In this document: one piece after another, positions 50,721 to 61,473 of the stretch
How the letters are laid out: each line of letters begins with the position of its first letter
Position numbering within the stretch: position 1 is the first letter of the stretch
Origin: Alentia gelatinosa
Lineage: Eukaryota > Annelida > Polychaeta > Phyllodocida > Polynoidae
Assembly (NCBI GenBank): GCA_950022655.1
Contig: OX465579.1
Location: forward strand, 46,479,950 to 46,543,949
Reading direction: 5' to 3'
Length of the DNA stretch: 64,000 nucleotides
Notes under the pieces: model-generated
Told to the model about the DNA's origin: nothing
Seen by the model: the letters and a program-made list of their open reading frames with translations, nothing else
The model's database searches: none
Position numbers and translations under genes: made by a program

Positions 50721-51119
50721 AAGATTCCCTAATGTCCTGTGTCCCCGCCTCACCAGATCCATCACCTAGTCCTAAACAAATCCCTTTTATCCATGGTTAA
50801 CTTCAAAGGGGCTGTTTGGACAGGGTCAAATGAACCTGTAAACACATTCTAAACTTTAGGCAACAAAACAGCAGTAACAGCTGGAGTCTTATTTGTATTA
50901 ACAATAAATTCGCCTCACTTGGATGTGGGGGAGGGCTTAAAGTTATGTGGCTAAATTTGGATACGTCTGCCTGCATGTTTAGTGGAGAGAGGCTTGAATT
51001 GAAATAGAAACAACTGCTAATTCTATAGCACCGAGTAAATGTTAATGTTCTATTTCAATCGGATCGACGTGAATAATTTAAGTTCAACGATCCATATTCA
51101 TTAGCTGACGTTTGCTGCT

Positions 51120-51560
51120 CATTAGTAGCGCCAGACAGGAATCAGTGAATGGGGGGCGGGTGGGCGTACGTGTGTAGTCTCTGAGGACACGGCGAGGGGA
51201 GGGCGCGTAAAAGTGGGAGGTGCGTGAAGTGAGCTTGGCGCCGTCTCTCAATGGGATCTGCTTTTAATGAATGCGACCTGGAGAGTCGCGACAGCGTGCG
51301 TCCATTGATATTGTCTCGTTCGCGCATGCGCGTCGTCACCGGCGGTCCTTTGTGACGCACGCACGGCCGGGGCGGGCACTGCGCGTGCAGCGACGTGAAT
51401 GAGTATGGGTGTGTGGGGGGGTGAAAGGAGGCTAGTCATTCCAGTCCCGCGCGCGCAACACTACGGACGTCGGGCCCAACAGCAGCGGTAGCAGCGGTAG
51501 TAGTGGCAGAAGGCAGACGCTGAGAGTTGCTCAGTGGTGGTAGTATACTGTGGTGAGCGA
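51120..51560 (+). promoter_or_regulatory. CpG-island promoter of the SUEL-lectin gene
   Basis: A strongly CpG-rich stretch begins here. GCGCATGCGCG (51322-51332) is a near-perfect NRF-1 site. GTGACGCAC and GGACGTC words nearby resemble ATF/CREB sites. No TATA box is seen at a fitting distance. The transcription start is probably near 51430-51520, before the CAGCGGTAG triplet-like stretch. Orientation and target are inferred from the + strand signal-peptide exon 0.8 kb downstream. Confidence 0.55.
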
Positions 51561-52359
51561 CTCACTACCTTCTCGCCAGCTGGCCCTTATATCTAGTACC
51601 CTTAGTACGGCTGGCCACATAGACGGTGCTGGGCGGTGTGAGCGTGCGGATCGAAACCTTGGCAGTTACAAACACCCCCGTCACAGACTACTCCAGCTTT
51701 CCTCCTACAACGTCCCAAGTCGCCGCGGGAAGTTTACTCCAGGGTGTAAACCTCCTGCCAGTTGATTACACGGATCTCCTTAACACCCACAGCTAAGCGG
51801 CAAGCCGAGTTTTTTCTCCCTTTATTTTTTGTGCAGTCCCCTAAGAGTGCGGCTTGGTTATCGCCCAGTGAGGACAGCCCCAAGGACCCCCGCCTCCTCC
51901 AGGGCTGGTGGTAGTACGCGCCGCAGCGGGAGCCAGGAGACGGCAGTGCGCGGCCGGGGCCTCCGGGGAGCGTTCTTTATGTCACAGGCTATCAGCAAGG
52001 GGACGGCCAACTTCATCAGAAGACAGCTGTAAAACAGGCGCGGACCGGGCGGTGACAGATAGTGGCGAGCTGCTCACAGAGCTGCTCACGGAGCCGCTCA
52101 CACACAGAGATAGGGAGAGCGACTGGCCGTCGTATTCTTTAGAGGCGTCGCGTCCTCCTCCTAGCGGGCCTTCCTCAGTCCATTCATAACAGAGACCAGC
52201 CAGCACCGCCAGCAGTAGACAGTGAGCGTCTGTCAGTGCTGGGTTTACCTTTATTTACACACCAACGACAGTCACCCTTCTCCAGCCTCCAGCCTCCTGG
52301 GAGCTGCTCGGATTTTACCCACTTCCATGCTGCTCAAGTTCTTCCAATTACCTTCCACC
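51520..52359 (+). other. 5' leader of the SUEL-lectin gene, with one uORF
   Basis: The presumed leader is GC-rich and contains only one out-of-frame upstream ATG (51979-52032, 17 codons). At 52067, 52079 and 52091 GAGCTGCTC, GAGCTGCTC and GAGCCGCTC follow one another at 12-bp spacing; another GAGCTGCTC lies at 52301. An in-frame ATG at 52327 lies 11 codons before the chosen start. The leader's 5' edge and any leader intron are not fixed by the sequence. Confidence 0.45.
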
Positions 52360-52465
52360 ATGGAGTGTTTACTCTCAACTTCCACGGCGAAACTTCTGCC
52401 CCTCATCTGCCTTTTGGTGTTCCTTACATTTCAACAGACGGATTCCCAGGTGCCCGGACCTTTGG
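52360..52465 (+). CDS. SUEL-lectin protein, exon 1 (signal peptide)
   Basis: This exon encodes residues 1-35 and one base of codon 36. The peptide has a hydrophobic core, LLPLICLLVFLTF at residues 12-24, followed by polar QQTDSQ. This is a classical cleavable signal peptide, so the protein should be secreted or on the cell surface. I chose the ATG at 52360 because of its strong context (CCACCATGG); the in-frame ATG at 52327 would add 11 residues before the same core. The exon ends at a consensus donor (TTGG/GTGAGT) in phase 1. Joined to the acceptor at 61188 it gives an Ala codon and an open frame into the lectin domain. Reading through the donor meets a stop two codons later, which supports splicing here. 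Confidence 0.75.
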
Positions 52466-54424
52466 GTGAGTAATGTATTTCTCTAGCATGAGTGACTCAA
52501 ATATCATTTTTACCTTCAGTTGAGTAGTTTTCAAAATTATGTTGTGCACGCTTGAGTAAAACAACCCCTCTTTTTGCCGATCCTCCAGGACAGCATGTCT
52601 GATCTTTAACCTGTAGTCTGTGTCTACATGTCTTTTTTCCGGTAACACACCTCGCATGTTCATATCTTGATTAGGCATGACTTAAGAACAGATGGTAGTT
52701 ACAAGCTAACCCCCGCTGAAGGTCTTACCTAGGGTCGGTGGTATTCAAGCTTGACCTGGTCTTGAATGTCAGAGATGGCAAGCAGACAACCATTCGGCCT
52801 TAAGATAACACTGTAAGATCGATCTGATGGACAGAGATCAATACTGACGTCTTTAATGTCTGTCGCAACTCGGAAAACTCAAGTGTCTGGTGCTATATAT
52901 TGTGTCTACATCCGGGATCTCATATTGAGGGAAGAAGGGGAGAGAAGATTCCTTCCCCTCCCTCCCCTATACACCCCGACACGGGTTTTACAGGAAAAGG
53001 GTGTGGGGAGGAGAAGGGTGTATGGGGGTGTCTGTTAATGCTTTGCTGTCCTTGGTGGCACCTTGGCAGCCACCATCTGGAGGGCGGGAGGCCTCCAGCC
53101 GCCGCATGCGTAGTGAATGCTGCATGCCATCTGGCCAACACGCTCCGCGGCCACAGTCCCAGCATGCACTGTAATCTCCTCCATTCGCCCTCGAGGCGTA
53201 TTTACCCGCCTCCCTCCCTCCCACTCCTTCCCGTCCACGCCCTACAAAGTAGAAAAAACCCTCCCGGCACCGTCCCGGTCCCCTACACGACCCCTCCGGC
53301 CGTTTCGTCCGGCGCCCTGTTAAATATGGTTTTGATATGGTCTCTGATGTGAAGTACTGAGTAGGGTACTTTAGATCACAACGCCTGGCTGCAAGTGAAA
53401 AATGGGGGCCCTTGTCAACACCCATATACCCCCTGCTCCTCCACTGCGTCCGCCCCTTACACACATCCGGGATCCTGGGAGCACGCCGTGAGGGGTGGGT
53501 CAACAGGAACCGGGGGCCTATGAATGATATATTGTCTTTAATATGAAGCCTGCTTTCCACGCCTTTATGGTCATTTGCCGAGAGGAGACGACGGAACAAG
53601 CCTCCTCCCTCCCCTAACCCACCTACCCACCTCATCTACAGAGGTCGGTCCAATACCTCCCTCCCCCTCCGGCCACTCCGGGTCCAAAGGGAGGTCGGCC
53701 GGTCCGGGTTACGACACGGAGTGCATGACTTATGGGGCACGACGGCGCCTCGCGCTGTGATCATAATTTGCTCGGGCAAATAGGATCCAGGAGCAACCCC
53801 GGGTCGCTCTAGGCAAAGCTATAGCGGCATGAAGCGGTCGGCGGGCTGGGGTCTAAGACAAGCCCTGCACTCTAACCAGTAGAGAGTTCACTCTGCTGAC
53901 GTAAATGACGGATGGTTTGCGGGATGCTGGGTGTCTAAGGGGAATATGGAGGCGGAGTGGGTTTGGCCTGATACCAGGGAGGGGCTCATTCAGCCTCACT
54001 AAGGGGTTATGTATAAAGCGAGGATATGTGGGAGACAGAGGCGCTGTTTGCAAGCCCTGTCTCTGCCAGACTAGATGATGGATTCTATGTCACAGGAGGC
54101 AATCCCCCGTCCCCACTCCATCCTCCAGGGTGGACACACACCACCCGTCTCCAGTGTATGCACAATGAGATTGTGTGAGTCAATACTGTCAACAACTTAG
54201 TCTACCCTCCCCATCTGCCAGGAGGTGGTGGACGGCGCAGCTATATCTATACGCATGCGCATGTTTTATCTGCTCACTCCCAGAAATTCCTTTCCCAGGC
54301 CATGACCCGACTCTATACACACCCATACCCTGTAACCATATAAGTTGAACTTCGCATAACCATAGAGGCCATCCCATGAATTTCACCCCTTCAACCCTTC
54401 AACCTATACCCAAGTCCTTCCATA

Positions 54425-54459
54425 CCCCCCCCCCCCCACACACACACACACACACACAC
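54425..54459. repeat. poly-C and (CA)n tract
   Basis: About 13 C followed by about 11 CA units, within intron 1. Confidence 0.95.
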
Positions 54460-55833
54460 CCATCCACCCACCACACGTGCTTCTTCCGGCTGCATGTCCT
54501 CATTCCGTTGGTTGTCCCCGAGCAGATATAGGGTTGCTCTGCCAGCCGCGGGGGCCGCGCAGAGATGATAACAGCGCCAGTCGAAATAATGACCTCCCTT
54601 AAAGGTTGATCCCTCCAAGCCCGGGCCTCGGTGCCGCCTTTGTGGGGACGCCCCCGGGACCCCGCGGACTGCCCCCACCGACCCGTCCTTGTCGATTCTG
54701 ACAAATGGGCACGCAGATAATAAAGCACCATGCAGACGCATTACGGAATTTCAAATGCAGACCGACAGGAGGAGGATATCTTCAAGGAGCCAGAGGGGCG
54801 TCATGAATAATGGAGGGACACTAGTTCTGTGGAGACGGATCAATTTGTGTCCATTTGGGATCTTCGTCCCTGTGACGACAGCCGCGGCCAGAAACATGAT
54901 CGACGTCAATGATTAATAGTTAACGATGAAATCGCCACTCCGCCCACCCTTCGGCTCAGACGTTACCAGGCCCTATTTATTTCCCTCCGTTCTCTAAGGG
55001 CACCTGGCGGTAAGATTGCTATGTCCTACATCAAACGACCAGCTTTGCCCTATGCCTTGCCTGTAGATCGCACATCTAAGATGGATGGGCTCATTTGCGG
55101 GTCCTCGCTCTATGCTAACTTCATTATCGCCTTGGTTACGAGCACATAACCTCTTATCCCGTGACCTCCTTCCCCTAGCGCAGGCACATTCTCTATCACC
55201 CGGTCGTACTTCCGGTGCGCAGAGGCTGTTGCTTCGTCAACAACATTCCGCTTCCCGGAGGCTACAACCCGGCGCGCGCGTCATACCGTGGGAAGATGTT
55301 GCGACTTTGGTGAGGTTGGGGGTGTGGGGCATAGGGGGAAATGGGTTGGCAGAGGTTGAGTCACGTGGGAACATTCCAAATACCGAGCGTCTCGCGCCTC
55401 CTCTCCTTACACTCCTCTCCCCCCGCCGCCCTTGCCGCCGACCCTTCCTCCGGCTGTGGATTCTTGCTGTATCTGCCACAGTCACATCTGACTGTGACAT
55501 TAATTCATCTGTAGACGCCGGCCGACCACGTGACTGGACGTGCCCCCTGGCGGCCAATGTCAAAGGTGGGAGCTACCGCAGGAGTGGAGGTAGGGGAGAT
55601 GCGCACCTTTTATCATGACGAGACGCAGAAAGCAAGGACAGCCGCAATGCGACCCGAGGCTTGATTCCCTTGCCTCTTTTTACCCTGCTTCCACCAGGAA
55701 TTTGCTCTCGACCTCCCCCTTTATGATATTGCCGCGTAGAAAGCAGACGTAAGCAGTACGTCATCACGGCGCCTCAAAGAAGTAGACCCCGCCAGGAAAA
55801 CCGCGGGCTGTAAGCTTCAGTCGCTCTTATTGT

Positions 55834-56292
55834 GATAAAAGTCGTCTGCTCGAGCTGCTCGCGTCGCCTCCCCTTGGTCCTTACTTTTTAGGAACATGTC
55901 CCCGCTGGTTGTGATTACCCCGGGACTGGGGTCGTTTATGCCTAGTGACAATGGAAGATCTCTGGCCGGACAAAAATAAATTGCTCGGCTCGGGTCGCCT
56001 CTGCGGCAGGTGCGCTGGGGACGAGAAAAAAGGAAATCGTCACCCATGTTCTCGGTCCGGCCAGAAAAGCATTTCCATGATCGGCAGAAAAACCCTTGAC
56101 TGGTATTCGACCGCAGTGCCTTTTTGGGCGGTCGTTATAGGTGACAGATATGACAGGTTGACACGTGGCGCCCGGACGGAGTAATAGGCGTCATCTGTCT
56201 GCCCAAATTATATTCATTCGCGCGATTGTATCTTATAGGCGACTGGATGTCGCGGCAAATTAAGATGGGCTGAGATAAAAGTCGTCTGCTCG
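55834..56292. repeat. exact 19-mer repeated 440 bp apart
   Basis: GATAAAAGTCGTCTGCTCG occurs at 55834-55852 and 56274-56292 on the same strand. Both copies are followed by GC-rich GTCGCG-type sequence. The DNA between is not otherwise repeated. The first copy runs directly into GAGCTGCTC (55852-55860). It could be a paired factor-binding site or the remnant of a duplication. Confidence 0.6.
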
Positions 56293-56557
56293 GGGTCGCG
56301 CGCGCTGGTAGCCGTATTCCGCCAAGATTGGCTTAGCAATGGCCGGCGAACTGATCATTGTGATGTATTGCCTACATCAGACGACATTTCTCGGACGTCA
56401 GATTCAAGTTACTATCAATAACTGCGCGCACCAATATGTATAGACACCTTTAGTTGGCACGCATATCTCCAGTCGCCACCTTCATGATGGAAGTATATTT
56501 ACAGAATATGTGGTCGTGACAAAAACTAAAGCTGTTATGCACCCAATCCGCTTATCC

Positions 56558-56560
<3 letters not shown>

Positions 56561-56653
<93 letters not shown>
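56561..56653. repeat. compound (AC)n-(AT)n microsatellite
   Basis: About 29 bp of AC followed by about 64 bp of AT, within intron 1. Confidence 0.95.
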
Positions 56654-56656
<3 letters not shown>

Positions 56657-58669
56657 AGAAAAACGCAAAAACAGATATGGATGTATCTCCATTATGGATC
56701 ATGGTGATGAAAGCTTTTTATATGATTTTGTATATCGTCAGCAGATGGGAATGCCTATGATCGGAGAAACACATCCCAAGTGCGAATAAGAGGGCGTTCA
56801 GACGGGTGGGAATCAGAAAACACAGGCCTGCCTACTTTGCCGCCCCCATAAAAAGCTGCTCTTGGAGAGACGAAAAAAAGAAGTCTTTTGATAAACAGCA
56901 CACAGCTTTTTATCTGCAGCACCAGTGAGCGTCGCGCGGAAGCATCTGTCCAATATGATGGCTTTCCCGTCCCAAACTACTCTGATTCGTCCGGAAAAGG
57001 TCATAACTCGTCCGGCCCGACACAAAAGGAACGTTTAGGCGACTGGAACCAACGAAGACTGCAATCGCAACAAATTAGATAGCGGGCCTGGCCGCGGGCG
57101 AGGGGCGCGCATACGCTACATTCTATTTAGTGGCTTCATGTTCCCCTCCTGCCGGCCACTTTAGAGATCTGAGGCGGGCAATCTGAGCCAATGCAGACCC
57201 GGTGGCTGCCAAGGTCGGAGCCGTGTAAAGGAAGGCGAAACTGTCTGGTGATGGCGGGTAAACGGGATCAGAGTGGCGCTATTAAAGACACCCCCGCATG
57301 GTTGGTTGCTGTGTATCCGCCAAACAGTGCATATAGTAGCCCTGGGGTTCTACTGCTTGCGAGCCGCTTCCCTGGCGACAAGATGAGCTGCTCATGGCTT
57401 TACCATTTCCCATGTAGCTCCCCTATAAGCACGGCTATACTCTCCCGGTGCCATCTATTCTTTTTACTGGTGCATGGTGTGGAGTATAGAGACCTCCTCT
57501 CTCCCTACTACCCAGCCTCCCTACCACCCTACCACAACCCAACCCCTCCACTTCAATCCCCTTGCCCCAGTTATTGCCACCTCGCGGGAAAGGGCCAATG
57601 GATCCAGCCTGGAGCAGGCATGACCTTAATACGCCTGCCCTACATTCTGCCTCGATCCACCGTGGAGGCGGTGTGGGTGGGTAGGTGGGAGGCTCTTCCT
57701 ACTCCTGCTACTCCTGCTCTTGCTGCTACATCCCACTCAGCTGTGGCAGGCAGGGGGGCATGTCTGCCCCCCGCGCTGGCCAAGCTTAAGCCCTAGGGTT
57801 ACTCACCGTGCCCTGTTCCGCCTAACGTTACGATCCTCGGCGCCAGTGCCCCCCCCCCCCCTCGTCATCCCTCCTCCACGGTGCAAGGACGTGCTCAGCA
57901 CGTGCAGCGGGCGGCCCCTGGGCGCCCCCTTCCCCTAGCGTCGGCAGAGACGGAGCGTGATTGACGCGCACACCGTCTTCCGGTGCGTCCCGCCTAGCGG
58001 TGCCACCTCCGGGGAAGTTGCTTAATGCCTTCATCGTCGTCCAATGACCTCACAGCGGTGGAGGAGACGGGCGTGGGGCTGACGTGGGCGTGGGGCTGGC
58101 GTCGCCACCTCGGCCACCGCTGACCTACCGCCCACGTGTGATGGGAAATAATCGAGGCAGCGAGCCGGGGGATGGCCAGTTTTCCCCGCACCCCGTGAAC
58201 GATGAACGGGGTGGGTAGGGGGTGGGGTGCAGGGGTGAGGGTAGCCTCGATGTGCTTTTGTCCGCGCCAGGCTACCACTTGGATCCACCAAGCATTGATC
58301 CCAGCTGTCCTCGCCAATGAGTGTTTTGCAGCTGGCTCCATGAATATGGAATCGCCTGCGAATAACCACCCTACCCCCTTCTCCCCTTCCTACTCCACCT
58401 CATACCGCTGCCTGGCCGTCTTCCTCCTGATCCACCCTCTCAGGGAAGTGGGTCAGTGGAGAATGGCCGTGTTCCTTTGTCCACGCCGGTCCTGTATGCA
58501 CGTGAAGATGCTCGTGTTATACCAGCAGCAGTGCGGCCATATTGTAAGACGTGTGTAGAAGGAGTAGGCGCCATGCACCAGGGGGAGCTAAAGTCTTCTC
58601 ACGCCGCTATCTGAGGCGGATCCTTTAAGCCAACGCCACTCAGTAGAATATCAGGGGATCCGCTGCAGG

Positions 58670-59150
58670 CAGGAGCAGTGAAGGCTTCTAATCTCTAAAT
58701 CAGATAAATCAAAGCCACCGGGGGAGCTGCCAGAGGGTTTGAACTAAATAATCACAGGCTCAGAGTAAACAAATCTGGTATTAATGGTATTTGTTTAACT
58801 GTTGGTGGGATCGCAGCTTCATTAAGCCGCACCTTAATTCCCTCTACCATCGACCATCCTGTCGGAATCCGTCCCAACATTACTCTCCGCCACCCGCTTG
58901 CTCCGTAATGAAGCCCTAAATCATCGCCAATGAGCTTATGGTAATTAATAGGATGCCCCGACCTCGTTTAATTCAAATTAGTGGGCAATTGTTTGAGTGG
59001 CGGCCCATTGAGCGCCGATTAATTTCCCCAGCGCAGCTTTCGTTATAGTAATTGTCTCTTTAAGCCTAAGCGCAAGGTTATGGATTTTTAAATGGTGTCA
59101 ACAGCATGTAGAAGGTTTGCGTTTTAATCGCCTACTTGAGAAACCCACAA
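58670..59150. promoter_or_regulatory. candidate intronic enhancer
   Basis: Within GC-rich intron DNA, this block is rich in homeodomain-type words (TAATTA, AATTAGTG, GATTAATTT), TGTTT/AAACA forkhead-like words, and ATTGT/CAATTG words. It lacks repeats and open frames. This is the texture of conserved developmental enhancers. The call rests on composition alone. Confidence 0.25.
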
Positions 59151-59369
59151 GACTAAAAAAAAAATCCCGGCACTTGAAATCAGCTGCTGGGAGTAAATTT
59201 GAGGGGGTGATGGGGAGCATCATGGCCACCCACTATGCGTGGTGCCATATTGATTTTTTTTAAGTAAAGACAACTCAACTCACCCAAGTCCCTCCTGGGG
59301 ATTTCCTAATTGGACAAGTGTCATCGCTGCGTCTCATAAGACTGCAGGCGCATAGGAGACGCTGAGAGG

Positions 59370-59520
59370 AGATGTGGCGCGGCGTGGCGCGGCGTGGCGC
59401 ATTTCAAAGAGCTTTTATTCGCTTAGTTTCTTCTCTCCGGTCAAACATGGCGGCGCTGTGGTGTACAGGCCCTTCTGAGGCCGTGCTGTCAACATCACCT
59501 ACCTGCTCCTGATTCTGTTC
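59370..59520. promoter_or_regulatory. YY1-type site in intron 1
   Basis: Three GTGGCGCGGC-type tandem units (about 59373-59399) are followed by AAACATGGCGGCGC (59443-59456), a YY1-like motif of the kind found at transcription starts. The ATG would open a 21-codon frame (59447-59512). It may be an alternative promoter or a start for a separate non-coding transcript. Confidence 0.3.
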
Positions 59521-61188
59521 TCTATATAGAGCCTATCATATCAAACTTAGATTCAGGCACCAGTCCCTGCGGATTTCACTGCGGGTTGCTCCGGTAAGCC
59601 GCCTGTGCAACAGTTCCTGCTCTGTGAAGCCTTATTAAACCAACAACCCGCCGCCACGGAGCACCATTATCTCCCTTTGAAGGTTGACAGGTATCATAAT
59701 CGAGCCTGCCATGCGGATGTGTTCGTCATGTTCAGGCTTTCCCTCGTTTTATCCTATCGTTTTTTAACACGTGTTTTTATTTAACTCAGTTTGCTGTGTT
59801 GTTTGTGCGCCACGACAATCGCTGTGTTGTTTTTCGTGTGTTGCCTTCCGTATTAGTTAGTTGTGGCTTACTCAATTAAAAATAGAACTTGTTCCTCGTA
59901 CCCTTTGAAATAAGCATCATTTTCCATTTCATCTTCCTTAAGGTTGCTTATAGTTCAGAGGGAAACTTTTGGCTATATTTAACGTGACCTTCTACATGAA
60001 TAACCACATAATTTTCATCAATATTAAGCGAAGTTTGTGATTGTAATATAAGAAATTATTTGAGAATGATTCTTTCCAAAAGTACAGAGTAAAATAGTGC
60101 TGTTTTCTGGACAAGAACCACATACCCTCTGGGGTTAAACTAGCCTTGTTCACCTACACCACACGTGAAATAGTGATCTACTCGCCCCTTCAGGAGCAGC
60201 CCAAAGGCACCTTTCTCTATAGACACACATGCGAGGAAGCCATTTTCAATTTGAACGTCAGACGGCCACAAGGTCGATGCTAACCTTGAAGTGGTGACTG
60301 TCCAGTGCCAGACACGCGCCATCCCCTGGAGGAGGGGTTGGTGTTGACAGATGACTACTTACACACTCCATGGCTTCCCACTTTAACTACACTGTTGGTC
60401 ATGAGTCCTTCCCTCTTCCCACATACGCGTCACCGACTCGCCCTTTGCAGCGAGGCTTTATCATTTAAATTAATAAATGCACCTATATCTACAGCATTGT
60501 ACATCTAGTCCGTGTCTTGTAGGTACATGTATATTCGATTAGTGGTGTTTGTAATGATTTCCCCTGCGGATATAATGTAAAACATTTATCCAATACTTAA
60601 CAATGGGTAGCGTATGGCACCAATAGGCAAACAGTGATGTTGCATTAGTAATGGGAACACCAGACATTTAATTGCCGAATCCTAAAATAAGAAAGGGCGT
60701 CTGAGACGCCTACTTTGGTCAGTAGTGAGAGGGTATGTGAAATAGAAAACGTAATTGAGGATCGATATACGAAAGACTAAGTATGTACCTTAATCGATTG
60801 AGTCGCCTGAGAACACAAAGGCCGCAATGGTACTAAGTGGGATATGCAGTGTTTTATACAATAGGTGCATGCCACAAGATGCAACCCACCCCCTCCTATC
60901 TGGCCTCTCTTCAACCGTTTCTTAGGCTTGAGGTCTCCTTTAAGCGAACTTATTTTGTTTTTGAGAGTATCAAGCAACGACAGGGTGTCATTCTGCGTTG
61001 TAGGATGGGAACCTCACTAGTGATATGACAATAAGATAAAGAGATTTTCATTGCCATAATAATTGCTGATAATAACAACTATTTGAAATTAAGGTGTATC
61101 GTTGATGATCCGGTTAGTGATCTGTTAGCGATCAAGTGATAGTGATGATGGCCCTAACCTCTGCTCTCTGTTCCATCCCTCATTACAG

Positions 61189-61473
61189 CTGTCCGTGACT
61201 ACTGTCCCTCGGAGTACTTCAACGCTACGTGTCCCTACGGGCACGTGATCCTGATGCGCACGGCTAAGTACGGCCGTATGGCGTCCGGCCGCTGCGTCAC
61301 CGGGAACCATGGCTTCCTGGGTTGCTCCACCGACGTGCTGGACTACATGGACGAGAAGTGTGGCGGCAGGAGAAAGTGCAAGATCTACATAGCTGAGCCG
61401 AAGTTACATGAGCGACAGCCCTGCCCCAAGGACTTTGCCTCTTATCTCTCAGCGGCCTACGAGTGCGTGAAAG
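61189..61473 (+). CDS. SUEL/rhamnose-binding-lectin domain exon 2
   Basis: This exon of exactly 95 codons (residues 36-130, phase 1 at both ends) encodes one whole SUEL lectin domain. Eight cysteines stand at residues 41, 50, 71, 81, 93, 99, 114 and 128, the family's usual number. In rhamnose-binding lectins they pair 1-3, 2-8, 4-7 and 5-6. The hallmark GHVILMRTAKYGR (53-65) carries the YGR sugar-contact motif. PCPKD (113-117) stands at the place of the family's DPC motif, and YLSAAYECV closes the domain. N47-A-T is a possible N-glycosylation site. Such domains bind L-rhamnose or D-galactose, or mediate cell-surface contacts. They occur in secreted lectins, EVA-1 proteins and latrophilin receptors; which of these this is depends on later exons. 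The donor is AAG/GTGGGT. Confidence 0.9.

Larger units (their letters stand above)
52466..61188 (+). other. intron 1 of the SUEL-lectin gene
   Basis: An intron of about 8.7 kb, GT...AG, with donor GTGAGT and acceptor TTCCATCCCTCATTACAG. It is GC-rich in its first 6 kb. Long frames inside it on both strands (52988-53635 minus, 55085-55618 plus, 57191-57796 plus) are compositional and show no domain. It contains the 54.4-kb C/CA tract, the 56.6-kb AC/AT tract, a repeated 19-mer, an NRF-1-like site near 54251, a YY1-like site at 59443 and a TAATTA-rich block at 58.7-59.15 kb. Whether it carries alternative exons cannot be told. Confidence 0.65.

Noticed and set aside
52988..53635. 215-codon minus-strand frame inside intron 1
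   Set aside because: It is GC-rich and open on several frames at once, with low-complexity Pro/Arg/Gly content and no domain.
55085..55618. 177-codon plus-strand frame inside intron 1
   Set aside because: It is a product of GC-rich DNA, a minus-strand frame overlaps it, and no recognisable domain or splice frame joins it to the lectin gene.
57191..57796. 201-codon plus-strand frame inside intron 1
   Set aside because: Its start is not ATG-supported by context, its composition is Pro/Ser/Leu-rich, and it has no domain.
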